64,000 nt of DNA, taken from positions 19,903 to 83,902 of the forward strand of contig WNNJ02000947.1 in NCBI GenBank assembly GCA_012934845.2, in the 5' to 3' direction. Made by a program: the position numbers and the translations under genes. The notes below the pieces were generated by a model, which was not told where the DNA came from, searched no databases, and saw only the letters and a list, made by a program, of their open reading frames with translations. Shown here in pieces: positions 11,530-23,229 of this stretch; the stretch's first letter is position 1, and every line of letters begins with the position of its first letter. Source of the stretch: Pomphorhynchus laevis. Lineage: Eukaryota > Acanthocephala > Palaeacanthocephala > Echinorhynchida > Pomphorhynchidae.

Positions 11530-14500
11530 TTGGAGCTTCAAAGGATCTCATGGAAACGCAATTGCAAGCAAATTCAACGAAAGACTTTAGTAGAGATTTC
11601 TCTTCTGTATCTAATGCAGAGCGGGAACTCCCGCTAATACCGAAGTTATCCAATTTGATCTGCATTAAAGTGTTGGTGCCTATTGAGAGATAACCTGTTT
11701 AATGTTTTCTCCGTAGTTTTGCAGATCAATACAATAAAAGAATCCTGTTTAATAAAATACGATAACGAAACTGAATTAAAATTTTCCTCCAGTAATTCTG
11801 CTGATCTTGAACACTCCTACATAAATTAATTTAAAAACAATTATACAGAACTTGGAGAATTATCATTCTAACCAATTTAGGCAACAATAAAAATAACAAA
11901 TATTCCAACATTCTTTCCGGAGGTTGATATTTCAGCATTAGAGATGAAATACAAAATGACGAAAACTGCAACCACAATCTAAGATTCTCTATTATTAAAT
12001 CCGACTCGTTGACGTACCTCCACTGCAACAATTGTCATCATTGGGGGCATTGGGCAGCTGGTTGCAGCCTACTCCATAAATGTGGTGTGTATGGATCCTC
12101 TGAAGAGCACTCAGGCAAGTGTGAAAAAAATGCCATGTTACATGAACCGTAATGGTGACCATCCTCATGGTCAAGGAAATGTAATGCTTTCAAAGCCTAC
12201 CATAAGAGATATATGATAATGGGGTTAAAGACAGAGAAACCTGTTAGTTTCGTAGAAGCATTTTGGTCGTCCTGCAAAAAAATGACAAGATGCATGAAGT
12301 GGACATTATAAAATTAATTTAGGCTAAACACTAAGGCTCTATGCTTCACTTCGAAAATAATGATCACAATTTGGTGGGCAAATTAGTTGAGTCAATAAGT
12401 TTTGCTTCCGTGAAGATTACCACTACAAGGAAACCCCTAAATCGATGAAGAGAACGGGGTCAACTATGAGCATTGCAGCAATGAAGCTAGCTCAAAAAGA
12501 CCTGATTTAAGTTGTTGCAAACTCTGAAAGAAATAAAGACATTGTCCGTGGGCAAGCGACCCCATCAGGAGTGACCGGAAGCGGAAAGGGCCACCTTTCC
12601 GCTTCTGATTCCTACTAGTTGGAGAGCGTCCAACTCCGGCTACACGGACGCAATGGAAAATACTCAAGAGCATTTTTCACTAAATATCATTAAGTGGAAT
12701 TCGGGAAGTGCTTCATCAGCCCTTAGGCTTCTATCTGGTAGTGATGCAGATGTTATAGTCCTTTAGGAGACATGGTATATCCGTCTTAAGCAGGACATTG
12801 ATCGATTTATCCTAAAGCATATAGCCATCCACTTCACTCCTTACATAGCCCCACCTTACTAATTTTCTTCTCAATGTCTTCTAACCTTACTTAAATGCTC
12901 CTTAAGGTCCTCATTCTAATTAAACTACTTTATCAAGCCCTTTCTTGCTTTGTAATATCACTAGTTAAGAACAGTAACTAGTAATATTAGTCCACTTGTT
13001 ACTTGATATTAGTCCACTCCTCACTCCACCTGTTATCAAGGTCTTCTCATATTAGTTAAGCGCTCCTTAATGTCATCCAACTTATTAAACTACTCGTGTC
13101 CAGCCTATTTTTGTTTAGTTATATCACTAGTGAATAACGGTAAACGCATCAGTATAGCCAATGTTTACATCCGGCTGTGGGATATTCCCAAGAACCGTGA
13201 CCTAATGTAACGAATTTCAGGTAACGGCTATGACATGTTAATCGGTGACTTAAACGACAGAACTGGTCGCTGGATTAATGCAGCACTTCGCAGAGTCAGT
13301 AACGACTGTCTTATTCAAAAAACACCAAGAAACCCACTTTTCATCGCAAAACATCAATTTACTCATCGACATATGATTGCTACATAGGATGTGGTTGTTA
13401 AAATTCATATGCACTGAGCAGTTGTGCCAACAGCTGATCACCTCTCATGACCTAATAGCTGACGGCTAGATGAAGATATGTTGTTTAGAACGAGGTTTCA
13501 CTTTGATCCTATTAGAGTGGCTTTCTTTCGGGCAGCTATCCAACTCTTCCCCAGTAGAGGGAATGATATTTTGACTGAATTTAATTCCTACCTCTCTTCA
13601 CAAGCTACTGGGATGCTTTCGACTACTATAGAGGTCGCATTGGCAATCACACTACAACAAAACTCAAGGTCCTAGCAAAAATGTTACATCTTCCCAATAT
13701 ATTTGCTTCCTTCAGGCAGGTTCTCTCGAATGAATACTGAAGTTCTAGGTATAGGCTCCAGCTGAGTAGAGACATGACTAGTATTGTTCATCTTAATCCC
13801 TCTCAGGCTTCCTTCTTGAAGATATTCAAGAAGGAGAAGTTTGTCTGCTGGCGGGAGTGGACATCGGGTTGGAATTGTAGCGTAGGCATTGATAGAGTTT
13901 TGGAGGAGTCACTAGCCCTACATAATTGTGGAGCCACGCTTTCTCCCTAGCTAATCGCGCTTTGGGGTGACTTCAGGAGCAGTTACTTATTGTCCCATTG
14001 ACCTGAAGATCATCTGTTACGGATATCCTTAACTCATGGAGCCCACTTCCGGGCACCTATAAATCCGTCGCTCCACTCTCTTCTCGAATTTGTCAGCTTT
14101 TGACAACCGGTCAAAGAAACTTGCCGTCACAATGCTTTTAGCCTCACCAACCGATGTGACCGGCATCAATTGTAGCCTGCATCAATTGTAGCCGGCATCA
14201 ATTGTAGCCGGCATCAATTGTAGCCGGCATCAATTGTAGCCGGCATCAATTGTAGCCGGCATCAATTGTAGCCGGCATCAATTGTAGCCGGCATCAATTG
14301 TAGCCGGCATCAATTGTAGCCGGCATCAATTGTAGCCGGCATCAATTGTAGCCGGCATCAATTGTAGCCGGCATCAATTGTAGCCGGCATCAATTGTAGC
14401 CGGCATCAATTGTAGCCGGCATCAATTGTAGCCGGCATCAATTGTAGCCGGCATCAATTGTAGCCGGCATCAATTGTAGCAAACATCAATTGTAGCCGGC

Positions 14501-15075
14501 ATCAATTGTAGCCGGCATCAATTGTAGCCGGCATCAATTGTAGCCGACGTATATTTTTATTGTCCCATTGACCTGTGGACCATTTTTAATGTCCCACAGA
14601 CATGCGGCCCATTGCGATTCAAAACTCCCTCATCTCAATCTACGACAAAGCACTTGCGCGTAGAATCCGCGTCCATTTAAGTAGGCGTAACTTGATCCCA
14701 TTGAGTTTCATGGGTATGTCAAAGTGCCCTCGGTCCATTCAGCAATTGGTGAAATGTATCAGTTTTGTCAGTATAGCAGTCATCAGCTTGACGTGGCTGT
14801 TTTTCATGACTTTTCCTATGCATTTAACCGCATCTCAATTTCCTTTGTTATCTTCTCTCTCTGGTTCCTCTGGCTGCCTGCGAGAATTGTTAACAGGGTG
14901 GAGATATTGCTGTACACCAAACGGTTCTACTATGAAGATTACCCTGATGATTGTCAGTCCTATTCTATTACAGGTGTGCCTCAAGATTCCCCACTTTCTC
15001 CTATCTTATATCTTGCTTCCTCCATTGTATTATTTAAGAATTTTAAACGGGATCAACATCTTGACTTAATCAACA
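11530..15075 (+). mobile_element. LINE family alpha, copy C, broken, with satellite expansion
   Basis: ORF1 is recognised from about 11590 (ERELPLIPKLSNLICIKV, matching copy A's N-terminal segment), with zinc knuckles near 12020-12120 (CNNCHHWGHWAAGC). Endonuclease sequence begins about 12660 and RT about 14590-15070 (GVPQDSPLSPILY). A segment of about 170 bp inside the endonuclease is tandemly duplicated (about 12835-12985 and 13010-13155). A 16-bp unit has expanded at 14159-14545 inside ORF2. The copy stops near 15075, before the YADD box, so it is 3'-truncated and dead. Confidence 0.7.
14159..14545 (+). repeat. 16-bp minisatellite (unit CGGCATCAATTGTAGC), about 24 units
   Basis: Near-identical head-to-tail units of CGGCATCAATTGTAGC, with one variant (AAACATCAATTGTAGC) near 14480. 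The unit is the element's own coding sequence: family alpha reads GATGTAGCCGGCATC(A/G)AT at this point (V-A-G-I-N/D), so the array grew from LINE ORF2 DNA. There are no spacers, so it is not CRISPR-like. Confidence 0.95.
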
Positions 15076-15094
15076 TCTTAATTTCAACAGATTT

Positions 15095-15470
15095 ATTTCA
15101 AATAATAAAACATTAAATACTTCAAATATTGTTTTGTATAATAGTAAAATACCGAAACTACATAACATTATGAAAAAGAAACCCAAACAATTTCTAAAAA
15201 TTTCTATAAAGTTTCTTGTTTAGAATGCGATAAAATATATGTGGGTTAAACAGACCTATCATTAGAGGCTAGATTAAAAAACACAAATACACACTAAAAA
15301 AGATCACAATAATAGTGTTGTTTTTGCAAAATGTACCAATTTTTTAAATATAAAAATTCTTGAGGAATATTGCAGTCAAAAAAACTATAATTCTATGTCA
15401 AATAACAAGTCTGGCATTACGTTGGATATTTTGAAAAAATGTTGTAAACGGTTCTTTTGCTTAAATAATC
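15095..15470 (+). mobile_element. Penelope-like element C-terminal (GIY-YIG) remnant
   Basis: Translation across broken frames shows SCLECDKIYVG-TDLSLEARLKKH, which matches the GIY-YIG endonuclease motif (IYVGqT....R...H) at the C-terminus of Penelope-like elements. Downstream comes CTNFLNIKILEEYC, resembling the following helix. Stops and frameshifts abound. It directly follows the truncated LINE copy C. It may belong to the same family as the RT pieces at 2540-3700, but no overlap proves this. Confidence 0.6.
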
Positions 15471-15689
15471 TTTTCTATTTTTATTTTTATACTTTATTTA
15501 ATTTTTCATGTAATTTTTATTATTACTATTTTATAATATACCCAGAGATTGTAATTAAAAAAAAATTATTATTAAAAAAAATTATTATTAAAAAAAATAT
15601 AATATAACAAATACTTGATAAAAATACTTACAAATACTAACAAATACTAACAAATACTTGATAACAAATACTTACACGCAATTCGGAGA

Positions 15690-18600
15690 CACACCATAAT
15701 AATTAGCGTCAAAAAGAATCTTCTTACAACTACTTACAAATTCGCCGATATGACTGGAAAAAAGCGGATGCAGCTCAAGAGAACGACTGGATATACAAAT
15801 GTTCAGACTACTCAGGAGTCTTATAAATCCCATCAAATTAAGTGCTCCAACACGGATTGCGATATTTGGACATGTGTGTCAGCGACCGATAGCTTCATCA
15901 AAAAGTTCAACAATGCGGATTTCACCTGTGGTTATTGTTCAGCCAAGCTTTTCAATGAGCTTAAGACTCGAGTAAGTTGCAGATCGTCTGGCTCATCTAA
16001 TTCAGAAGAGATAGACAAGTCACTATGTGCAGATATGTCAACTGCAACTATTCCTTTTCAACGTATCAACTCAGACATCTTAGACTTAACAATCGGCATA
16101 AACGTAGTCAGTTCCAACGTGAACTCTCAATTGCCAGTTTCTCCTGAGTTCTCCAGCATGCCTTCATCAACAAATGATGTTTACGATTCCCTACCAGCAC
16201 ATAATTCCCGCGAGTCCTCATCAACGAACAATCTTAACGAGTCTGCACCAACCAACAATTTGTCTGACTGCTTGGTCGTGAATTATCACTCCAACAGTGA
16301 GTTGGAACAGTCTATTCTCCAGTTACGTTTAAATGTCGATTCAATCAACCTAAACTGGGCAAATGTTCGCCCTAGAGCAGTTATTGTAGCGAATGTTGAG
16401 GAGTCATCATCTGTAAATTGTCAGTATCGCATGAATGACGATCTCAATAAGGTTCGTTCCATTTTGTCATTGGTTATATCGGGTTGTGATCAGAATGAGT
16501 TGAACACTTTGAGGGTTTTATCGCTATTTCGTCTTGGAAAGAGTGTATCGGGTGGCTTGAGACCTCGTTTGCTTAAGGTGATATTAAATACTCATGAGTC
16601 AGCTAAATCACTCTTCAGACACGCATACCGTCTGCGTGGATCCGGCATTAGATTTTTACGGGACCTCGATCCTCAAGATAGAGAGAAACTCAAAGCTGCA
16701 AAACAAGAACTTCATAGGCGGACTGTAGCAGGCGAAACAAACCTGACTATTCACAATTTTATGGTAATGTGGCGGCGTGTTCGGGTTCACTGGACGCCTC
16801 TTGTTCCTGCGCAGCAAGTAGACCCTGTCACCTGTCGTTGCGCCGCATTAAACTAGCTACCGGGCCAACAATAATGACGAGTTCACTCCATTTTCGTGAT
16901 CTCCGTCATTCGGAAGATATTCAATCTCGCAACACACCTATTTATGATCAACAAGACTACCATATACCTAACTTGCATCTCTTATATACAAATATACTTA
17001 GTATATCAACTAAGTTATCCGAACTTTCCTTTGTTGTCAAACAAATAATGCGGATATTGTAGCACTCACGGAAACCTGGCTTAATCCACAAATATGTGAC
17101 TATGAAATTAGTCTAGATGGATACTCTCTTGTTCATATGGATCGATTATCTTCAAGAGGTGATAGAGTCATCATCTTCGCGCGAGATTCTTTGTCGGTAA
17201 GACTAATTCATGCATGCGCTGACGAGGTGTCCCTAAATGAGTACATTTGGGTCACACTAACAGCAACAGATAATCGTCATTTCATTGTGGGCTTATTCTA
17301 TCGATCACCTCATTCATCCAGTGTCTATCTGTAACTCATTGCAAAAACATTTAAGAACCAAGTCATCGGCGATATTTCTTGGTGATTTCAATATGCCCCA
17401 CGTTGACTGGATAAACTTCGTGTCTCTACTGGTTGTGACCCTGAATCAGAAAATCTTCTCGACGCTATTAATGACTTGAACCTTAATCAGCTAATTCACA
17501 AATTCACACGCGCTCGTGGACATAGTCCGGATTAATTATAATCCACCAATCAGTTCTAATGACCATCGTATGATTGATATTGTAGTTTCGCTCAGATGCT
17601 CTCGTTTAATCGAAACGGTTCTACAAGTCAATCCAATGAAGGCTAACTTTCTCAGTATGGAACGTATACTCAGTACGGTAGCATGGCCCAATCCTTTTAT
17701 CATTGGTACTAACCCTGCATGGAACCATCTCAAACGTACTCTGATTGAGTTATTATCATTCTTCTCACCAATATAACATAACAAAACGAGCATCCGTATT
17801 CCAATTTGGTTTGAATCTGAAATTAAGCATGCAATCAGATCACGGGATATCTCATTTTCTGTGTACAAAGATGGTAGACTATCCTTTGATAAATACCGTT
17901 TATTGAGAAACAAGGTAAATTATATTAAGAGAATGAAGAGGGAGAATTTTATTTCTAACATATGTCGGGTTGCATCCTCGAACCCTAAGCAGTTATTCAA
18001 TCACCTACTGCGCCGTAATACTGCGTCAGATAAATTTTACAGCATTGTGAACAACGTGGGTGATTTAATTGTTGACCCTATCAAAGTTGCAGAGTTCTTT
18101 TCCGCTCATTTTGTAATTCAAGAAGCGAAGTTGGATTACGACTATTTATCCCATTACACTCCCAGATTCATTCGATCATTTCTTAATGACATATTTATTA
18201 GCGAACAGGACGTCCGTACAGAGCTACTCAAGCCTCCACGTACTCGCGTTTCCGGACCGGATGGCCTTCCATCTATACTTTTCCGTGAGCTGGCTACAGT
18301 GCTGACAAGTCCGCTATGTGCTATATTCCAGAGTTCTCTATACTCTGGAAGTTTACCGGATGACTGGAAAAGATCTATAATCTGCCCTGTGTTTAAAAAG
18401 GGTGATCGCAATCAGACTAACAATTATCGTTCCATAAGTCTAACTTCTATTGCGTGCAAAGTAATGGGGCAGATTCTGCTTTGTACAGTAAGTTCACATC
18501 TAGAAGACAATAACATCTTCAACGATGCCCAGCACGGTTTCAGACCTCACCGTTTTACGGTAGCTAACATTGTATTCTCCCGGAATAGTTGGTCGAATGC

Positions 18601-19790
18601 GGTTCAAGCAGGAACGGGAGTGGACACGCTTTACTTCGATTTATCAAAGGCTTTTGATAGGGTCGTACACCGTATTCTTTTCAATCAACTATCGCTATGT
18701 GGGATTGACAATCGCGTTAAAACTTGGATTCAGTCATTCCTAACTGATCGTTACTTTGCCGCGCGCATCAAAGGTTGTATATCTAAGTGGTCAGCAATCA
18801 CCTGTGGTGTACCACAAGGCTGCGTTCTGAGTTCAATCCATTTCAATATATATTAATGATATGATTGATGTCATATCCAGTGAGTGCGCTCTATATGCCG
18901 ATGATTTAAAGATTTGGCGTCCAATACAAAACGCACGATGTAATTGAGTTGCAACGCGACGGTAGACTCAATCACCCAAATGGTGTCGTGCAAAGGGATT
19001 GGTTTTGAATCCTAATAAGTGTAGTCATATGCACATAGGTCACATAAAATTCGTAGGGACACATGCGGTAGAAGATGTAAACATCGAAAAGGTTTCATGT
19101 TTCAGTGATCTGGGCGTGATCGTAAGTAAATATATGAAGACGCGAGTCAACGTCCAATATGTCGCATCCAAATGTCGACGTATGCTAGGCATGTTAAGAC
19201 GCTCGTTTTCCCAACTCGATCCAGTTAGTTTTCGCATTGCTTACTCTCCCCTTATAAAATCGCACGTTATACGCGTCTCCTGCAATACACCCACAACTCC
19301 GTGGCGAATTGAAAATATACGAACGGATATTATGACAAGCAACCCATCTTGTGTCCTCAGTGCGTGGTGTCATCTATACCCAGAGACTGGCATTGTTGAA
19401 TGTATACACTGTTGAACGTTGGCTGTCTGACGCCGACCTAATGTATGTATGGCGGTCACTGTCTATACCTGGACATGTTTCGAAGTTTATGTTTACAATT
19501 CGTCCACCGGGTCGACTACGAGGCCACAGACTTATGATAAAGCGCAGGCTCCATCCCAAAACAAATTGTGTTACGATAAGTGATCGTATTGCTGACCTGT
19601 GGAACAATCTTCATGCATCGACAATTGACAGCGGTTCCGTCCAGAAGTTTAAGGCAATTATTAAATCACGACAATGACAGTTTCACCTTTTTTTCTTTCT
19701 TTACTGTTTTTTTATGTTTTGAGCTATGTGATCCAGCCAATTTGAGGTTATGCTCCTCGACTGTTTTTTTGTGAATTTTTATATAAATAA
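15690..19790 (+). mobile_element. CR1-like LINE (family beta), copy E, two ORFs, ORF2 broken
   Basis: ORF1 (15750-16856) is open. ORF2 starts about 16874 with an apurinic-type endonuclease (LLYTNILSISTKLSEL, then ADIVALTETWL, LGDFNMPHVDW). RT follows in the long frame 17861-18856: RVSGPDGLPSILF, FKKGDRNQTNNYRSISL, FDLSKAFDRVVH, CGVPQGCVLSS, then YADDLKIW near 18895 in another frame. The CR1-type C-terminal tail (DLWNNLHASTIDS) ends at 19677. The 3' end is near 19790 (AAATAAATT). About five frame breaks lie in ORF2. Confidence 0.8.
15750..16856 (+). CDS. CR1-like ORF1 protein, PHD-type zinc finger
   Basis: The 368-codon ORF1 of the family beta LINE has a Cys/His cluster at residues about 30-75 (HQIKCSNTDCDIWTC ... 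FTCGYCSAKLF), the PHD-type pattern known in ORF1 of CR1/L3-group LINEs. A Ser/Asn-rich linker follows at about 80-190. A folded C-terminal block at about 225-355 (LRVLSLFRLGK, LFRHAYRLRGSG, ELHRRTVAGETNL) resembles a nucleic-acid-binding region and is also present in copy F. ORF1 proteins coat the element RNA. This frame is intact whereas its ORF2 is not. The start at 15750 is the first ATG of the frame. Confidence 0.7.
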   Translation: MTGKKRMQLKRTTGYTNVQTTQESYKSHQIKCSNTDCDIWTCVSATDSFIKKFNNADFTCGYCSAKLFNELKTRVSCRSSGSSNSEEIDKSLCADMSTATIPFQRINSDILDLTIGINVVSSNVNSQLPVSPEFSSMPSSTNDVYDSLPAHNSRESSSTNNLNESAPTNNLSDCLVVNYHSNSELEQSILQLRLNVDSINLNWANVRPRAVIVANVEESSSVNCQYRMNDDLNKVRSILSLVISGCDQNELNTLRVLSLFRLGKSVSGGLRPRLLKVILNTHESAKSLFRHAYRLRGSGIRFLRDLDPQDREKLKAAKQELHRRTVAGETNLTIHNFMVMWRRVRVHWTPLVPAQQVDPVTCRCAALN

Positions 19791-19885
19791 ATTGGTTACG
19801 AACATACAAAGGGTTCCCTCAAATAGGCCCGTCAAGCACATAAAAACATTGTTTGTCAACAAGATTACGAAGTCATTGATACAAG

Positions 19886-22800
19886 TCAGTGTTCGTCAGT
19901 ATTTCTTAAACTCGCAGATAGCGTTGAGCACCCGTCACAGTCAATAGAGGATAACACTGTTGCGGAGGACAGATCTTCTTGTCCAATATAGACGGCTTTA
20001 CCACGGGAGGAACGATAACCTCGGATACACATCGACGCGGCCCAACACAGAGCTAAACTGATCTCACTTTTCATACGGTTGATACACTGTGTGTAAGTGC
20101 AGTTCGCACTTTTTGCAGATTGTCTAGATGCGATCCTTTGTAGTACAGCCCGAGCGCCATCTCCAAGGCCGCCATTGCACGCGAGGATAAAGGGGATGAA
20201 GGAACCACGTTCAAGCTGTTGCACTCTCTCCTCGTATTTAGCTCTTTTTCGTGATTCGTGATATGTCATTGAACCGGAAACGTTCGATAATACGATTCGG
20301 CGAGGTAGTTATAAACACTGACGTCAAAAAACGTCCGCTCGAATCGGTTCTCGATCAAGCCTTCGAACACGATGTCGAGTCGTGCGTCTCGTTGCCGGGT
20401 CGTTGTATTCTTCGAAAATGTGTATTCTTCTTTTGGGCATTCTAGTAGCAGTTCATTGCCGACTCCGTGGCAGACGGCCGTGAGATTCCTTGCAAGGATA
20501 TCCCGTACAACGTTGTGACGTATTATTTGAAACCCCTTTCCGTTTGCATGACACACAATGAGACAAACTCGACGCGGCATCGCACATGCACCGTGGCGGC
20601 AAATGTTTTGGTTCCCATCCGTAACGGAGTGCAAGACTGTCATGAAAAACGCGAGGGGATAAATGGCGGTCTTCGCGGTCAGTAGGTAGAACACTCAGCC
20701 ATGTTAACGCTACATCAATTTTGGCGTATTCGAAAACTTGCTGAGTTCGTTCAGGCAGACGGTATTTTGCAGTCTTCATCCAGAGTTTTAGTGTTTCTTC
20801 CCTCTGTGTGCGTATTTTCTTTACGGTAAGAAGTTGTTCCGCCCGAAGTTTATCATCTCGATTGTCGGCTGAATACGATGAGCATACTTGCCCAGATGCA
20901 TCAAACTCGAAGCTTGCCGCGAAGCATGGATCTAAAACTCCAATACCGCCCAACCGAATGGGCGAGGTAACCACTTTACACCAGTCATAAGTCAGCCTCT
21001 GAGATGTGAGCTCAGGTAAAACATCTCGGACAATGGCGTCTCTGAGTGGTAACAACATGTGTTCCTCGCAGCGGGTAGTTTGCAGAAATTGAGTCCACTT
21101 CCATTGGAGTGACTTTATGATCCCTACAAAGGATACGTGTGGGTCAAGTCTGCATACCTCTACTAGCCTCGCTAAGGGCTCCAGTTCACTGGAAATTCGG
21201 TTGTGGATTGATGTTTCCATGAATGATTTAGATCCTATGAACGAGCCGAGTATACTTATGCCTTCATTAGTACTTCGAAGTCCTTCAAACTGTAAATCGG
21301 GAACAGTCACGTTTTCGTGAAGAAGGAGGGAAGACTTTGTCGAATTAACATAGTAGCCATAGTCAGGTCCACGCTGCAGTAGTAGTAGAGTCCATACTTT
21401 CTCAAGTGAAGTTGGTCAGATAAAATTTGCGTCATCAGCAAACCATCTCTGCTTGATGTTTGGGCAAGCGGCTCGGACCAACCTGATCAACGGTAAGGAA
21501 GACATTGAGAAAATAGCCATGGCGAGTGGGTCGACCTGTGTCACACCCTCTTTGGAGGGCATCGTTTCTCAATCAACAACTAGTAGAGCATCTGCTGCAT
21601 AAATGTTCTCCATCGTGCGTGCCAGCGCTGGGCATATAAATGGCATGTTAATCATGGCTACTGTTCTGTTAAGCCTGTTAAACGAATTTCTTGTGTCGAT
21701 GCAGAGAATGCCGTATTCAGGATTGTCATGGAAATCATCTCTAACAGATGTCAACAGAAGTCAACGAAAGAAGTCAACACCGCTGCGCTGCGATGCACAC
21801 AGTTGTTCAATGCCAGCCACATCTTGTAGATCCGTTTTGATAAGGTTTAGGATAGCCTTGCAGATAATTCGCCTGCTCACGTCAGCGACGCCTATGGGGC
21901 GCAGACTATTGTCTTTTTTCGGAATAGCCACTAGCCTGCATGCGACAAATGCCTCAAGTGTGGCGGGCGATACTTTCTCGGTTGCTATTTTGATCGCGAG
22001 TGCAGACAGAGCTTCAGCGAGCATGAAAGATTCCCTGCCAAAAGATGTTAGTAGTCGCTTCCACAGAGACGAATCTACACCGGAAGGTCCCGCAGATCCA
22101 AAGGTGGAGCGGGAAAATCGGACAATGTTTGTACCGTCAATTTCGAAAAAAGAGGAAGGGTCGTGAGGAAATATGCCATCGATGGGCGATCGCAGCAGGG
22201 CGTCCTTTCACCATTGCTGCGTCTGGATGCAGTAACTGTAGTTGTTCCTTTACAGTTGAGTCGCCTAGGACTTGGGTAGCACGTAGTGTACCGGATGCGA
22301 CGGATCCGTAAAGTATGGAGGTGGAAGCACTCAGTCGTCCCTTTTTCAACAGTCTGCAATACCGACCCTTCCAGTCAACGTCGTCAGTGGCATGTTTAGA
22401 AAGTCGGGATCGTGCTTGGAGACAACTGGACTCCTCGAAGAGGTTGGTGAATTGGAGATTCTTCCACTGATGAATTCTTTGCTCGAGCGATTTGCGGAGG
22501 TGGGTAGTTTTTCGTGTGGGCAAACGCTGCAAGACGCACGCGAGAGCACCGTCGCAGCTTTCAGTGCGCTGTAATTATGAAATGTATCCTCTCTCGCTGC
22601 TCGGTAGTAAATATCTGCAAGGATGACAATGTAGTCTCTAATAGCATTGCAAGGTGGTGGGTCCAACAAGCTCGGAGGCCATCTTATTACCTCCTCGTAT
22701 ATTTCATCTAGTGATAACTTGCGGGATAAATTCGCTTCGGCTACAGTTGGACTTGCTGTTGGGGTGCTGCATAACCTCAGCTGATGCCTGTTGATGCAAT

Positions 22801-22935
22801 GTGAGGCAGATCAGGTGATACAATCTTCGCCGCTTCGTGCACATTTGCAGCCTTTGCACCGAACATTTGGTCCGTTGCAAGAACAGCACTTGTGTTCGGA
22901 TGAAGGTTTGCCTCTTGGCATTCCGTGACAATTGT
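19886..22935 (-). mobile_element. LINE-type element with restriction-like nuclease, copy G, broken
   Basis: On the minus strand the N-terminus (about 22935-22780) has a Cys cluster, CCSCNGPNVRCKGCKCARSG. RT follows: LVAIPKKDNSLRPIGVADV (21985-21900), ILCIDTRNSFNRLNR, EGVTQVDPLAMAIF, RWFADDANFI (near 21440) and GPDYGYYVNSTKSSLL. A long thumb/linker frame runs 21310-20453. The C-terminal module carries ARLDIVFEG, then RTFFDVSVYN and a YHESRKRAKYEERV helix (20380-20190). The D...DxxV spacing suggests a PD-(D/E)XK-like nuclease, as in site-specific LINEs. About eight frames are needed, so it is dead. The clade was not assigned. The same family occurs at 35480 and 49990. Confidence 0.65.
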
Positions 22936-23229
22936 ACTGTAGTGTAAGTTTTATCAGATTGATATGCGTAAGGTATTCAAACAAAGCGGTGTGTATGTTA
23001 TTTATTGTGTATATTAATATTGTAAGTAGTTTATTTATTTTTTCAAATTTTTTTAATGGAAAAATTATGATTGTTATTTTTGTTTTGTTTCTAAACTATT
23101 TTGAATCGTCATTTTTTATTGCGTTATGCAAACAATATGTCATGATTGAGATTACTTTTAAATGATAACATGGATATCATAGTAATCGCACACAACTGCA
23201 CTTTTTAACAACTTGCACTTAAGCACACA

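Noticed and set aside
14159-14545. Regular short repeats that could suggest a CRISPR array
   Set aside because: Units are head to tail with no spacers, inside a LINE in a eukaryotic genome.
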